DNA of 64,000 bases from Phallus indusiatus (GCA_027605045.1 JAQFWX010000014.1:927391-991390); one strand, 5' to 3'. Shown: positions 11,520 through 24,877, numbered from the stretch's first letter. Notes: a model not told the origin generated them from the letters alone. Numbers and translations are program-made.

Positions 11520-14077
11520 ATGTCTCAGGCCTATATACCTCTATCCCGTTCTCTGACAAGCTCCCCTCCTCCGATACCTGTTGTATCTCAATTGAAGGAA
11601 GACCTGTCTTTGAGAGATGAGGATGTTCAAACTTCATATCTAAATCACAAAAACCGGTATGTAGTTACGTATTCTTATTGTGATTTTGCGTGGCACTAAT
11701 CTACCTCATCCCCCTCCGTAGCCTCGCAACGGCTATTGATTCAGCAAAGTCCATTCTTAATGATTTCAAAATCTTCAATAAAGACTCCTGGATTATCAGA
11801 TATCCGACCAACTCAGTCTGGAATGACACCGTCAGACGTACGGCGTCCACGGACGATATCGCGTCGAAGATGAAACCAGAGCTTCAACGCGCTGCTACTC
11901 TTCCAGCGGCCCCAGGTTTCGAGGAACAGAAGCAGGACACAGATATTGCGGTGGAATCTGACGCTAAAGAGACTTTCCATGTCTTACGCCTCGATCTCAA
12001 ATTAGGCATGCAGTCTGCGAATCCCACAGCACTAATCTCTCAGCTGGAAAAAGCATCTGTGGCGAAACTCTTGGACGAGCGCATTACAGCTGCCATCAAC
12101 CATATCGATAAGCTCCGTCTTCGTATTGAAGATACATCCTCTAAAGTTCTGGTTACTGGTGATCTCAACGCTGGGAAATCGACATTCGTAAACGCCCTTC
12201 TGCGTAAGCAAGTTTTGCCGGTAGACCAGCAACCATGTACTACGATGTTCTGCGAAGTCCACGACGCAGCGGAGAACAACAGTGTTGAAGAAGTGCATCT
12301 TTTCAAAGAGGGTGTTACATATGACATCAAGGACGAATCTACCTTTGTCCGCGCATCGCTTGAAGATCTCAACGATATTGTCGGCGAAAACGAGGACGTC
12401 AAACAAATGATGCGCTTATATGTCGCTGACGCCCGTGGACCCACCAAATCGCTATTGCACAACGGCGTCGTCGATATCGCTCTCATTGACGCACCTGGAT
12501 TAAACAGAGACAGTCTAAAGACGACTGCTTTGTTCGCCCGTCAAGAGGAGATTGACGTAGTTGTCTTTGTCGTCTCAGCTGAGAATCACTTCACTCTCTC
12601 GGCGAAAGAGTTCTTGTGGAATGCGAGCAATGAAAAGGCTTATCTTTTCATCGTTGTTAATCGCTTCGATCAAATCCGCGACAAAGCCAAGTGCAAGCGT
12701 CTTATTCTGGAACAAATTAAACAACTCAGTCCGCGCACTTTTGAGGACGGCGAAGATCTCGTCCATTTCGTTGACTCAAGTGCTGCACAAGAACCGACAT
12801 CATCGAGTGTACCGTTTGACAATCTCGAGAACTGCCTCCGTTCTTTCGTGCTCGTCAAGCGTGCCAAGTCCAAGCTTCACCCTGTTTCGACATATCTCTG
12901 CAATTTGCTCGCTGATGTCGACTTGTTGGCTAGCGCCAACTCCGTCATTGCCAAAGCCGAACTTGAACAAGCAAGGGAGGACTTGGAAAGAGTCAGGCCG
13001 GTTTTAGAAAAGATGAAAAAAGGCCGTGAAGAACTCGAAGATGGCATTGTAACCGTTGAAGAAGGCGGAGCGGAAAAAGCAGCTAAGAGGACCAGAGATA
13101 TCCTCAATATGGCTCTGGAACGAGTTGGTACCGGACATCCCGGCGTCGATAAAGCTCTTAGACTCCCGACATATCCAGGATTGTTCGGCATTTGGGCGTA
13201 TACAAAAGAAGTCCGAAGAGTTCTATTGCAAAGTCTGGACATGGCCGTTGAGCTTGCGCAAAACGAAGCTCGAGTGACGACTACTGGTTGCATCGCTGAA
13301 ATATCATCTTTAGGAGACAAACATCTTCCATCTACTGTTGAACGTTCTAAACGGATCTTCATGCCCGAGCGCATGTTCTTACCCAAGAAAGGTGGCAGGT
13401 CTTCTCACAGCACGACTGTTGCTGGCGGTGTTCACGGTCTGGGCATCGGTCTTGCTCAACAAAATGAACTTCTCGAAGTCACTGTCTTGGATGTATTTGA
13501 TTTCCATCGCTTCTTGGCTACTCATCTCGGAGATGAAGAAGCGAAGAAGGACGGGGACGATGATGAATCATCGACGTCTACTCTTAGCATCGTTTCTGTT
13601 GGAATAGGTGCTTTGTCTATGATTGGTGGCAAGACGTTGGGAATGCATGGTATCATCGAAGGAGTCGTGCGCGTTGGCAATCTATTCGAGAACGAGACCG
13701 TCCGTAGGTGGGCGGCGCCCGTGCTTGGTGCCTTTACTATTGGTGTCACTGCGTATATCATCATCGAACTGCCTCGCACCATCCCTCGAACCGTTGGAAA
13801 GCGCATCCGGTCGTCATTAGTTGTACCTAGGGACGATATTTCCGAGGATCATATGTATGTCAATGCCCATGCGCTGCGTGTGGCACGGGAAACTCGCAAG
13901 GTGCTCAGGATGGCCTCGTGGGACCTAAAAGAGCGCTTCAGGGTCGCGTTGGACGAGCATTCGAAGGAGGTCAATAACGCCGAGGAACTAGAAAGAAAGT
14001 CTCACAAGGCACTGGATTGGTTTATCGATGTCCAGAAACGTACTTCTGAGACTCGAACCACCGCAGGGTTGGTTTGA
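11520..14077 (+). CDS. FZO1: Mitofusin, mitochondrial outer-membrane dynamin-like GTPase
   Basis: Drives fusion of mitochondrial outer membranes. Two exons, 11520-11656 and 11722-14077, encode 830 aa, close to the 855 aa of yeast Fzo1. The GTPase domain shows the P-loop GDLNAGKST at about residues 191-199, the G2 motif PCTTMF, the G3 motif DAPG at about 301 and the G4 motif NRFD at about 358. Coiled-coil-rich segments follow. Two neighbouring hydrophobic stretches at about residues 663-735 fit the outer-membrane hairpin anchor. A C-terminal coiled coil (about 790-825) is the expected second heptad repeat. The first exon supplies 45 N-terminal residues, and the downstream ATG at 11690 lies inside the intron. 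This is a conserved single-copy housekeeping gene flanked by metabolic genes. Confidence 0.95.
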
Positions 14078-14549
14078 AATACGTAAACATTTTGTCTTGT
14101 TTTATTTTTACGAAAGTATACTACCCAACCCAAAACGGCCTTTTGTTTTTTTTTTCAGTTACTTTTCGGATCCGTAATCTTATTTCTACGTCACTTTTTC
14201 TACTTTTATCTCGCAATAACCATTCTTATCTTCCCGATGATCGTCATCACTATGATATCACCACTCCCTTTTATTATCTTTACTTTCTCATTCACGCACT
14301 TACGTCTTTGTAAAATGCCTTGCGCCTCAAATCATGAATATAGCGGATATATGTTACAGGAGATTGTTGTATTGAAAACAATGCGAAAGAATATATGTAC
14401 ATTGGTGATGATACGTGAAGCGTTGAGATGCAGGTATTGTACAAGTGTTATAACCGGTCCGTGATAGTACAGGGCAATGTCAACGAGCACAGTTAGGTTT
14501 CGATCTAAAAAGGGTATATGAAAGGTGAAAAGTGTACAGCCTAGTCTGT
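14078..14549. other. Convergent intergenic region between FZO1 and paralogue B
   Basis: Both genes end here, tail to tail, about 470 bp apart. The sequence is T-rich after the FZO1 stop, as expected for 3' UTR and polyadenylation signals. No gene is seen. Confidence 0.5.
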
Positions 14550-16820
14550 CTAAACCGATGTTTTACATAAACCCAAAGAATCCCATCTTTCTGACCCTAC
14601 ACCAGTAGGAACAATGAACAAGTCTTCAGGGTCATACCGGGCCTTGACTTTGCTCAGGCGAGCGTAATGTGGACCATAAAATGTTCGTTGAAAATCGGGT
14701 TCACGAACATCGCCTTCGTTGGCATATGACCCGCCACCGTTCGGTCCTGCGAGAGCGGCCAAAACAGGTGTTTTGTTGTTTGTTAAATCGTTCCTAATAC
14801 GTTCTACTTCTTCAGGAGATGTGTTGTCAGGCCACGTGTTAGTTACGATCATCTTGAAAAAGACAAAAACCAAATCCGTTAATATAGGTCGCCAAGATAC
14901 GCGGCCTCGAGGGTTGTTGAACTTACATGAGTCTTAGCTGTTCGCCAGCCAGGGTTGACAGCGGTCTCCAAGTCAGCGTTCTTTGTTACTTGACCTAAAA
15001 GAAGAAAAGAACGATTTAGATCTTTGACCGCTGGCAATATACCCTGAAAAACGATCCGTACCTCCAAGAAGTCTATGTCCAAGCACTCTGATATTCATTG
15101 ATTAGTAACAACTCTGTCTCGTTTTTTCTTGGTGAGACGTACCCAGCGGCACCGCCATCTAGCAGTGTCTGATAGGCTCGACCTATTTCACTGATGTTAT
15201 TCCGGTATACATTATCATCCCAAAATCTTGATGTAAGGATGGCTGCGCCGCCTACCGCATCGGTCGGTACAGAAAGGATGTCATTGATATCAGCATAAGC
15301 ATGTGACGTGTTAAAATCGAATCCCCGATCGTGGAAATCTTGCATTAATGGTTGCATCAGTAATTTTGCCTCGTCCAGCGGTGTTTCGGGGAATAGGGTA
15401 TCGATTGTAAACGTATACTTTGGCGTATCATTCTGGCGACTTGATCGGAAATAGAAGTATTGTGCAGCATGAGCATCGTCCCAATCAAACACGTGCTTGG
15501 CATGTATTTGGCTGAGAGTTCCAGCATCTGCGGTGTTGTCGACGACGAGGGTTAGCCGTTGATGAGATGCGCTGAAACGGGGAATGGTACGGAAGGTGGC
15601 ACTGATGACTACACCCCAGCTACCTCCACCTCCACCTCGGAGAGCCCAGAACACTGCAATTAAGAGAATGCTCAGCGTCAATAGAAAGAGGAAGATATTT
15701 CGTGTTATGGCTTACGTTCAGGATGAGATTTTTCATTCGCGGTCACGAGTTCTCCATTAGCGAGAACAATCTGGAACTCTAAAAACCATCAAAGAAGATC
15801 GAAAAAAAAAAGATAAAATGTCATGAGAAAATCGATAAGCAACCACATAATTAAAAAATTTTTCGCACCGAATACATTATCCACAGCTAAACCATATTTA
15901 GGCGATAAAGCTGAGTGGCCGGCGCCTTGCACATAACCTCCAGCTGGCGCTACAGTCGCTGCCGTTCCACCGACAAACGTTTTCCCATTCGCTCTCGCGG
16001 CACGGTACAACATGGTCAAAGGAACACCACTTCCGACCGTAACAGCACTGCCCATATCACGACCTCCGACTTTAAACGACTCATGGAACGTAATATTCCT
16101 CAGGTTTCGTGTCCACAACAAAAACGAGTTTTTTGCCGTTGAACGTCCAAGAAAGTCATGGCCCGTTGATTTCACAACTACTTTCAGATTATGAGTCCGG
16201 GCGAAAAGCACACCGGCCTGACATAAATCAATCATCAGCCATTCAATAAACTGGATCCTTGCCGCAGTGATATCAATTCGCACCTGAATATGCACTGGGC
16301 TACTAGCGTTCACCGCAAAAATTGGCACACTACCAGCACCGCAATTAGTGCTGTTCCGGAAACATAGCGATTTCGGATCAGCGTCGTAGTTCTGGCCCGT
16401 TTACAATATGAATTTTTGTTTATTGGGGTGAATAATTCCGCTCACCTGCTCCCAATTGATCTAAATTACGCCCGTCAATATCAAAGCGAAAAATTTACAC
16501 CCCTTCGGAACCACGTGAATTAAAAGACTCACGCTTGTCATCGCTCCTGGCATGGTGCTCCTGAAAATTGAGCTGCTCCACTCTGCGTCTGAACAACCTC
16601 CTTGAGACGAACAATGAGCACCAGAAGGAACGACAGCAATTAGTCGTCCATCGATAGATTCGTTGAATTGCGAAAGTTCGTCAACTGTAGGGAATAGGGA
16701 ATCGCCCGGCTGTGATCGACAGCTTGGGATTGGCACGGGATATGGAGATTGTAAAAATGATGTAAAAAGAGTGAATGCAACTTGGATCTGTAAGAAAGTT
16801 AACAGGCTTCCGACAGGCAT
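14550..16820 (-). CDS. Secreted FAD-linked oxidase, berberine-bridge-like (paralogue B)
   Basis: Paralogue of the gene at 5654-7845, on the opposite strand. Exons in transcript order: 16820-16533, 16460-16446, 16391-16284, 16217-15869, 15778-15716, 15653-15143, 15087-15062, 14994-14927 and 14852-14550. They give 576 aa. Exons 2, 3, 4, 5 and 8 have exactly the lengths found in paralogue A (15, 108, 349, 63 and 68 nt). The signal peptide starts MPVGSLLTFLQ. The flavin histidine lies in KSTGHDFLGRST, followed by GGYVQGAGHS, RGGGGGSWGV and GVGSERWD. An in-frame ATG at 16853 would add 11 residues, but it lies only about 25 bases from the TATA box, so the start at 16820 is preferred. The substrate is unknown. 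Confidence 0.92.
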
Positions 16821-16877
16821 CTTTGTTGAGTTGGATTTTGTGAGGGATAACAAAGAGAATTAGAATCCATGGTGGTA

Positions 16878-16885
16878 TATTTATA
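16878..16885 (-). promoter_or_regulatory. TATA box of FAD oxidase paralogue B
   Basis: Read on the minus strand the sequence is TATAAATA, 58 bases upstream of the ATG at 16820. The ATG at 16870 is 8 bases downstream of the box and the one at 16853 is 25, probably both ahead of the transcription start. This favours 16820 as the real start. Confidence 0.55.
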
Positions 16886-19800
16886 TGACGATGGGTTTTT
16901 CCGGGATAAAAAGAGTACCGTATGAGAAATATTCACATGGAGGAAATAGATGCCGGTTTTGGGTCGGCTACGCGAGGTCCTTCCCTTATTCGGAAAGATC
17001 ACGAAGGCGATTCCGGAGCATTTTTGAGGCGAGTATGTAGGGGAAACGTCTGGCTGGATCAACTTTCGTTAGTGACAGGTTCAGTTTACCGTAGTAGTAA
17101 AGTCAAGATCGTAGCGAGGATGAGCCTGTCCCCTGCAGTGCTGGAAAAGACCAGCTACTGCGGTTAATAACGGCACGTCTTCCAAGAAAACTCTTATTGC
17201 ATTCGGTCTGCTCGAGCCTTGTCGGTGGTAACAAACTGCACCAAACCCCGTGTACGAGAAAGGGCTGAACCCATAGACTTTTACACAAAGTCTTGTCCTG
17301 TTCGGTCAAAGGATCTGTTCCTTGAATCGGACTCAAGTTTGCATCGTTCACAGCCCGCCGTTCCGGAATACCAATGCCAATGCAAGTATGTAGGAAAACA
17401 GATCGGACGAGTGCTTGAAAAATGCTATCCTTGTTTGTATACTTTTCCAAGGCGTTGAGCCTAAAGCCGCGGGCAATGAGGGTAAGCATCATCGGTGAAC
17501 TCAGAGCACAGCCTCACAATCCAAGGAAATCAGGGTAACTTTGTTGCCTATACCGGGGAGTCTCGTTAAACGGCTTCGCTGGAACTTGCCCCGGTTAGAA
17601 AGAAGGTGGTGAAGCACGAGAAGCTTAGACTCAAACCTATATTCGGATTGCAGCATTTCCGCCGTCCCCACAACATTGGTTTCTATATCAGTATGGGGAT
17701 CGGCACTAGAGGCAAATGTCAGAAGTTCCAGGTTAATCCGAATTAGGGACACAGTATATCCTCAGATTTGTTTTCATCGGGGTTTGTCGGAACCGATGGA
17801 AAGACTAATTGAAATCCAGTGAGCTTGCGATTTTTGTCTGAGAGAACAACCGTATTGCCTCAGGTTATTGTCACACCCGTGACCAATTCCCGAATCTCGA
17901 CATCCGGCGTTTGATAGCTCCTACAGATCATATCTAGTCCTTCTTCCAGGGCGCGTTGCAGGCTAGAGAAGATATGGGAAATAAATTATCTGACGGGAAA
18001 ACAAACATGATATCGGTGCTTCTGAAGTCGATATAGATTTACGAATATGTACGATCGTTGAATTCGACTTCCTTTCTGCATTGAACGTTCAGCAATTGCA
18101 AATGCTAGAACTGGAGGGCATATGTCACCGGCTATTTCAGGAACACGATACCATGGCTGCACATCATGATCTTAAGAAGCGATAGGACTTGCCGACGACT
18201 TACAAGATCAGAAGCTTCAGCTCACCTCAGCTGGAGCTGCATCATGGTGCACAGGCTCCGCACAACGATGCTGTGGTTGTATCAAGATTGAGTTGAACTC
18301 ATTTCCGGATCAAAAATTCAGAAATGGTATGTATCACGTTCTTTAACTACACGGAGCGTAGTCGTCTAGTCCTAAGTGAACGCTAGGGCCGAGGCAACTT
18401 ACATCAGATAGGTTGGATTCAATTATTGCAGGTGTCCAAATAATTGGATCTAGTAAACAATGCGTAACGAAAACTTCTTCGATACATTTAAATAAGTGCC
18501 AAAAGGCACAACTTACATACACATGACTTTGCGTTGTCTATCAATAACGTCCAATGAGAGATAATGTTCAAGTTCTTCTTAGAAAAGTCGGAAATATCCG
18601 AGATCATATACAAATTTTCCTGTCTTCTGAATGACGTGATCTTGGAACGACTTTTTAGCATGGAAGATGAGTTCACGACGCGCAAAACGGAGATTAGTTT
18701 AAATCCATACCATAGACTAAAATACCACGCCACCTCACACCGTAATTGGAAATGGTGAATATGGATCTAAGGATTCGGAATTGGTATATTAACCTGTTTG
18801 TATGATTTTGCGAGATAGCTAGGCAGCTCCCAAAGGCCATAATTCCGGATGTATCATGTGTTTGACAGAGTGCGGTTGATATTAGGGATTGCCAAGGCGC
18901 AATTCGGCAAGTCCTCAAATTTCCAATTGTCATTAATTAATTAATCAGTTTGCCAAACGAAATAAGTGAGTAAATAGATCTAGAATAGAAACATTACCAT
19001 TGAAATGGGCTGGAATTAAATTACTCTTAGAGTAAAACCCGCTCGTTCCACGATGCATGGCAAGGGGTAACGACGCCGTCAAAATGTGTGCCCTGTGGCT
19101 TCTTGACTTAATTAAAATATAGGTGAGTATTCAAGACGACAACCGCCTGCATCCGGAAAACTGACGAAATTTGCCATTGAAAGGCTGAGGCCTGAGGTTC
19201 CACTCACGCATCTTGGACATCCAGTATATACGCCAGAGTTGATGTCTCGTTTGAACAATATTTGGGAAGATGTTATAATAGATTAGATTAGATTAAGTTT
19301 CAATACAAACTTGGTGGAGCAAAAGTAGTGCAATGACGTAATAACGAGAACGCTACAACTTCGCTTCAAGTTCGATCGCTTGAAGTTGCTTGTGATTATA
19401 TTTGCCCGAAAAATGAGAGAACAAAGGACACCATAATTTTGTTTTTGATATCACATGATTACGATTATTGAGGGAGTAAATCCAAGCAATTGCCATTGAT
19501 GATCGTGAGGTATCACACATGGCCAGGTGACAACTGACCAATTTGTTAGTTTTAAATTTCAAATTAATTATACGTCTCGTTGACTCCGAGTCACATAATC
19601 AGTATGCCCCTCGGCAAATCACTCGACCTTTCAACCCGACATTAAAAAAATCCTTGCATTACCAAGTAGCTTTGTTTAATGAAATGAATGGCCCGCGTGA
19701 CCCATATTTTTTTCAACTAATATGTGGTCATTTTGTTATTTCTGACCACTTGGAAATTTCGATTTAGGTATTAACATATTGCTAATTCGCGTTTAAGAAA

Positions 19801-20956
19801 ACTGGATAGATCTACCTCGATGATTTGATGGTTTTAAAGATCGTTTGACCCTTCAGATGGCACGGGCGCATGTTTTTCGCACCCAATCATGAAGGTCTCA
19901 AGACAGCCAGGGTTGATTGTAAGTTTCTTTCCATCCTTGCCAGTGTGGCAAAAATTCAATACTCATCTTGTTACCGTGTGTAAATCACTTAATCATATCC
20001 CCCTAGGGATCGAATATGGAAGTGGACTTCAAGCCCATTATCATGCGGAAGGTGACTGGTTGACTCGAGTCTAGGGCTTGGGAAACAGTATTGCGGTTTT
20101 AGTTTGAACAACAAACACAGCTTTGACCTGATCTGTCATCAGCATCGACTAAACCGGGTGTGACCTCCAATTCTCTTGTAGGATCTCTGATGATATGGAA
20201 AAAGAATCAAGGGGCTTTTCTCAAGCCGTCCGTTGGAATACAAACGGATATCTCACCGCGCCAATTTGAGCTTCGTAGGCAGAGTTATAAAGTTAAGCTA
20301 CATATCTAAGCCCTAGTTGATCGCATAGCAGGGTCCCGGTCAACCGTGAGCTTAGAGAAGTCACCGGAATATCTGAAGGACAGAGATATTGGTAAGGTTA
20401 TGCGGTATTATGACCAAGACTCAAGATTCAGCTTGGTAGCGAATATGTCGACCAGATGGTACCCGGGTTTATCGAAGGTCCGGAATTATTTTTTGAACAC
20501 AAAGCCAAGGTTCAAATTTAGGAACTAAGGTCAAAAAGTGTTTTGTTATGCGGTGCAGCTTGTAAAGGCGTGAAAAAGACCTTTTTATTTGAGTACGCAT
20601 TTTGATACACACGGCGAAAATTGACAGACGCAGTGTCCGCAGCGGTTTCAATTGAATTGGGGACGCTGGAGTTTTGTGACCAGTCCAAGCCGCCACACGT
20701 CACTTTACCTTCAAATTCCATAGCGACAACACATGACTGTAATTTCCCGAGTTCTTCAGGTTTGATTTTCAAAATACTATAATTTGGAATGTTTGTAGGT
20801 AATGTTTGGACGGTGGATGCAAGTATGTGAAAGAACTAGAACTGAAAAGTATTGCCGAGGTCATGCCGAGACCATATTCTGACTCAGCACGAATTCTGAC
20901 ATATCTTTTCCAACGTCCACATCTCGTATAGTAGTCGTCCAACCGAAAAAGTGAAA
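16886..20956. other. Long gene-poor region
   Basis: About 4 kb without a gene I can recognise. Minus-strand frames at 17103-17492 and 17501-17870 read like fragments of decayed coding sequence, but I cannot name a family. A minus-strand frame at 20518-20772 (84 codons, opening MKIKPEELGKLQSCVVAMEF) has coding-like composition and lies just downstream of the terpene synthase. It may be a small gene or a first exon, but I do not recognise it. The rest is AT-rich and featureless. Confidence 0.4.
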
Positions 20957-22296
20957 CTAAACATCTATGTTGCCTTTGACGGGTGTAGAATGGACTCTGG
21001 GAAGCAGCTGGACTCGACGCGTATTCTGTATTTCCCGGCCAGCTTTACCGAAATACCGCTCGGACTATGATGAATAAATCAGAGAAAACAATCATAATTG
21101 GGATCGATCACACATGCCTCGAAGGACCAGCAACCGTTTCCCCTAATCCAGTAAGCCAAACGTTCACAGTAAGCTTGAACGTCCTTGCCAGCGTTTTCAG
21201 GTAGACCAAGCGAGACTATTGGAATATTGTGCCATTCGTTTAAAAATTGATGTACAAGGCTCTCGTGATGATTCCCAATCCAATTGATAGCAGTTTGAAC
21301 ATCTGTGTTGAATTCGTGCATGGCGACCATAATCAAATTGTGAACGTCGCCTCGAGCTTGTCTTTGAATTGTATTGTGAGTTGTTAACTCGGTCTTTATG
21401 TAATGGTCCAGTTCTTACTCTTGATTATAAGAAAACAAATCATTCCCTACAAAAGTCATATCAACAGCTAAGTATGTCAGTCTCTCAATGACAGGATGTC
21501 TCATAATGTGTTCAGGAATATCCAGATCCATTTGAATTGGAATAAACGCAGGTTTCGCTCCAACAGTTTTTCGACGTACTTCGAAATAGCTTTCAACGGT
21601 ACGACAGTGATGAGTTGGTCTGTCCTTGCCTTCTTCGACGACGCCGTCAAGGAACGCCTGGAAAGTATCAATGAAACGGCGTTGCACTATTGGTGTTATT
21701 TTAGCCATCGCATTCGTCCAAAACCTGTCAGTGGTGAGTTAATAAAACTGTTGATCAAGATTGATTGACGTACTGACGAACTACTTCGCCTCCGATCCAT
21801 TCACCTGGTGGTCTTGGAAGGTGCGGGTTACGGATTGCATCCATAATCACTTGAACGTCTGCTTTAATTTGCGCTACATCATCGGCTGCCTTGTCCGTGC
21901 GCTCATCGATCACCAAAAAAACACCCATTAGATCGCAGCCTATGCGACAGCCCTCTATGCAGCAGTAAGAAATTGAATTAATTTAGTGAAGTATCCGTTT
22001 ATTGAACCTTTGTCAAGAGATGAATAACCTAATGCAGCGAGAAGGCCTTGCGGTAGCGTCAGAGTCAACTTAATTCTGTTCTCGGGAAAAATAAAACACG
22101 GCGCTGACCTACTAGGATCGCATTTGCTGAACGCTTCATGCGTAGACTTATCCAACTGAACGCCGAAGGACTTAATCCATGTTGAAGACTCAATCTTACA
22201 TATTTTGTAATGAGGATTGATCTTTCGAGGCCAAGGCCAAGAAGCCAATGTGTCGGGAATGTGTATCCAAAGTGATGGCGACGATTGAGCAGACAT
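20957..22296 (-). CDS. Sesquiterpene synthase (class I terpene cyclase)
   Basis: Cyclises farnesyl diphosphate to a sesquiterpene; the product cannot be read from sequence. Exons in transcript order: 22296-22008, 21954-21774, 21724-21419, 21361-21112 and 21064-20957. They sum to 1134 nt, giving 377 aa, a normal length. The N-terminus has the family's [17 protein letters not shown]. The aspartate-rich Mg motif is DERTD in [16 protein letters not shown]. The NSE motif is NDLFSYNQE, split by intron 3. The C-terminal WSFEAC...SERYF, with the diphosphate-contacting RY pair, appears only when the 47-bp intron 21065-21111 is removed; without it the frame would stop early and lose RY. Intron 1 uses the weak donor GTTCAA. 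It resembles basidiomycete protoilludene-type synthases. Confidence 0.93.
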
Positions 22297-24872
22297 CAGA
22301 TGTCGTTTGTGTTTTGGATTACTTGAATATCACTTTTGTATTTGATGAAGATGATGAGGTGGCAGGCTTATTATTCAAGGTTTCAGGTGTAAGTAAACAT
22401 ACGACAGTATTGTGGACAATATCGTTTCAGAATTGATCTGCGCTTTATTAGAGCCGATGTCGGAGTAGGCCGTTTCTGAGGCTGTCGCCCCACCAGCCGT
22501 TCCACGGGAATGACCTGCAAGCCTAGTCCCAGATCACCCAGCGCAGTTTTCTTTTTGTTTCACCATGAGTAAGCACAAATGGTATTATTAAAGCCTCTTG
22601 AAAAACTCGTGGGGAGACTATGCAGAATTCGGATCTTTGGCTCGTCACGGTGACGGACTAGTAGATCTAAGATTTTATGGTAGTTCCATTCTACAATCCC
22701 AATTAATTTGAAATTAGTTTATGCTCAGACCTTGATGCAGCTCGTGTGCTAATTCCCTGAGTTTCCATAGTATTCAAACACGAAATACTATCTTGTGGGT
22801 GCTTCGCTTGACAATGATTCTCGCGCCCACGCGTGCGTTTGCTATTTTCCATTTTTTGGGCTCTCGGACGCAGCCTCAAAATCCGAGTCTTCTATCAATA
22901 CACAAATCTGACGGCTTGTCGCATAACCGGTGGGATAGATACATCCCCGAGGTTTTGATGTGTCACTCATGATACTTAAGTGGTAAAGCTCAATCTCATT
23001 CGACCCTCCACCAATATTTTGACCATCAACGTTTCTCCGTTTGTTTTTTTAAATGCTTAGATGCAGAGCCATTTGAAATGGAAGTAAGTGTGGATTACTC
23101 ACATGCTTTCTGTCCAATGGTTTCCGCAGCGGTCAAATATCCCTTTTACGTTTTGATGTCTTGGGAAGATTCACATGATAAACATCAGCAAAGAGCCTCA
23201 AGTTCTTTCTCAAATTGGAAAATTTGAATATCTCACCAGGTTGCTCGTCGAAGGCAAGTGCAGATGCCAGTCTTAATCATTTTCCTCGGAATATTTAGGA
23301 GAATCCAATTCTGGTAAAGGTATCAGTTTTGCATTTACGTTTAGGTGCCTTTATCGGAACTACACTTCATCTAGTTATTATGCTAGGATTTAGAACCCCT
23401 AGGCACAGTTGGCACGACGTCCCGGGGCCTATATATAACACCCGGTGCCTCCATTTCTTTATATGTCAACGGAAACTTGCGAGGGAAGACAGTACGCCAC
23501 CTACAGCACATGAAATTTCGATTCGACTCATTTATATTGGTAGCAGACAAGTTCCTTTGTCTTGACTCATTCAGGGGAATAAACGGGATGGACGAAACAA
23601 ATCCTCTGGCAGGGGTTAGTTATCACACTAATCTCATGATTTTTTCCCCAATCAAGACTCAGCTTATCGTTCACCCGTATTCCTGAGGTTCTGTGGCATG
23701 AAAGAACTCTTTTACTAGGGTTCTCACCGAAATGCACTTTTATCATTTTCTTCGAGTGCGTATGGGCTACGGTCTACGGGTATCGGCACGTCCACTCCAC
23801 AGAGCGGCAAAATGACAAAATTGTTCCATCGATTTCTGTTTGGCTTTATTTTGCAATGAATGACAGTGAGCATTGCTTGAATAGATTCGAAGTCAGAACT
23901 CACCCCATAACTAATTTCGAACTTCAAAAGCTCAAAATACAACGTGTATCTATCTTTTTTTTGGCGTGGGGAATGCCCGCGAAAATAAACGACGCATACG
24001 ATAATTAGCCTAGGATATCGTCCGCAATGGGCGGCACACCAACGTTCATTAGCCTGCAGGCGAACTTAATCCACCGCTCACGATATCGTTTATCGATACA
24101 ATTCAAAACGCGAGATAGGTCTAAATGGTCTCCATACGATGTATCAGTGAAATGATAATTTACGATCCAATTAAAATTCTGGTGAGGCCTCTAAAATTAG
24201 TTCCCGAGACTCCGCCGTCTGAGTCCGGGGCTAAAAAAGCCCGGATGTTCCAATTCCTGGCAAGAGCTTCTCTTATTTAATTCAATTTTAGACTGACAAG
24301 CATGAACATTTGCAGTTGATAATAGAACAAACTTGAATGTCCTTTCCAGAAAAGGAATTATGATACATGAAGGCTCAGTACTATTATTAAGAGATCATAT
24401 CGCAGTAGTTTAGATGAGGGCTTTGAAACCCGGGTTAGGGAGAAGTCCAAGATTAAGCATGTAAACATTGATGCCTTAGCCGTGATATGAAGATTCGTCA
24501 GGATCGCGAAATGTCGTTTATGTCAACTGGTACTATATTTCGAGGTCAGCCCATGTGCAATAATGGTTTAATTCAACTCGTATTGGTCACTTCCTTGACT
24601 ATTTATTAGGAGAACATGAAACAATAACAGATACTTTGCATTTCTCCGGGGTTTACTCGTAGGTTAGGGGAAAAAACAATCAACTCGGGAAAGTGCGTCA
24701 AGACACCGAAAGATACGTCAACAATTTGCTGCGCGTGCTTAAAACATAGTGAATCCATTTTTGAGTAATTCATGTACAACGGAAGTCATTCAGAGAATGC
24801 CACTGATGCTGATTTCGAACGTTACCAGCCTTGCCAAATAATTATTGACCCCATTTGAAAATTCTAGAAAAA
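22297..24872. other. Gene-poor region upstream of the terpene synthase
   Basis: About 2.6 kb. The first few hundred bases should hold the terpene synthase promoter. No frame resembles a known family. Composition is AT-rich with scattered short open frames only. Confidence 0.4.
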
Positions 24873-24877
24873 ATACT

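Noticed and set aside
12032..13806. Several long minus-strand open frames inside FZO1 (for example 12877-13386)
   Set aside because: They are antisense shadows of a well-supported GTPase gene. Their translations are Ser/Arg-rich without any family motif.
16799..16870. Upstream open reading frame starting at the ATG at 16870, overlapping the start of oxidase B
   Set aside because: The ATG is only 8 bases from the TATA box, so it is probably upstream of the transcription start and not in the mRNA.
17103..17870. A named gene on the minus strand in the gene-poor region
   Set aside because: Some stretches look coding, but stops interrupt them and I could not match any family, so no gene is claimed.
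5654..22296. A complete terpene biosynthetic gene cluster
   Set aside because: No P450, transporter or prenyltransferase is seen. The housekeeping gene FZO1 lies inside the stretch, and the distances are large. Only proximity supports a link.
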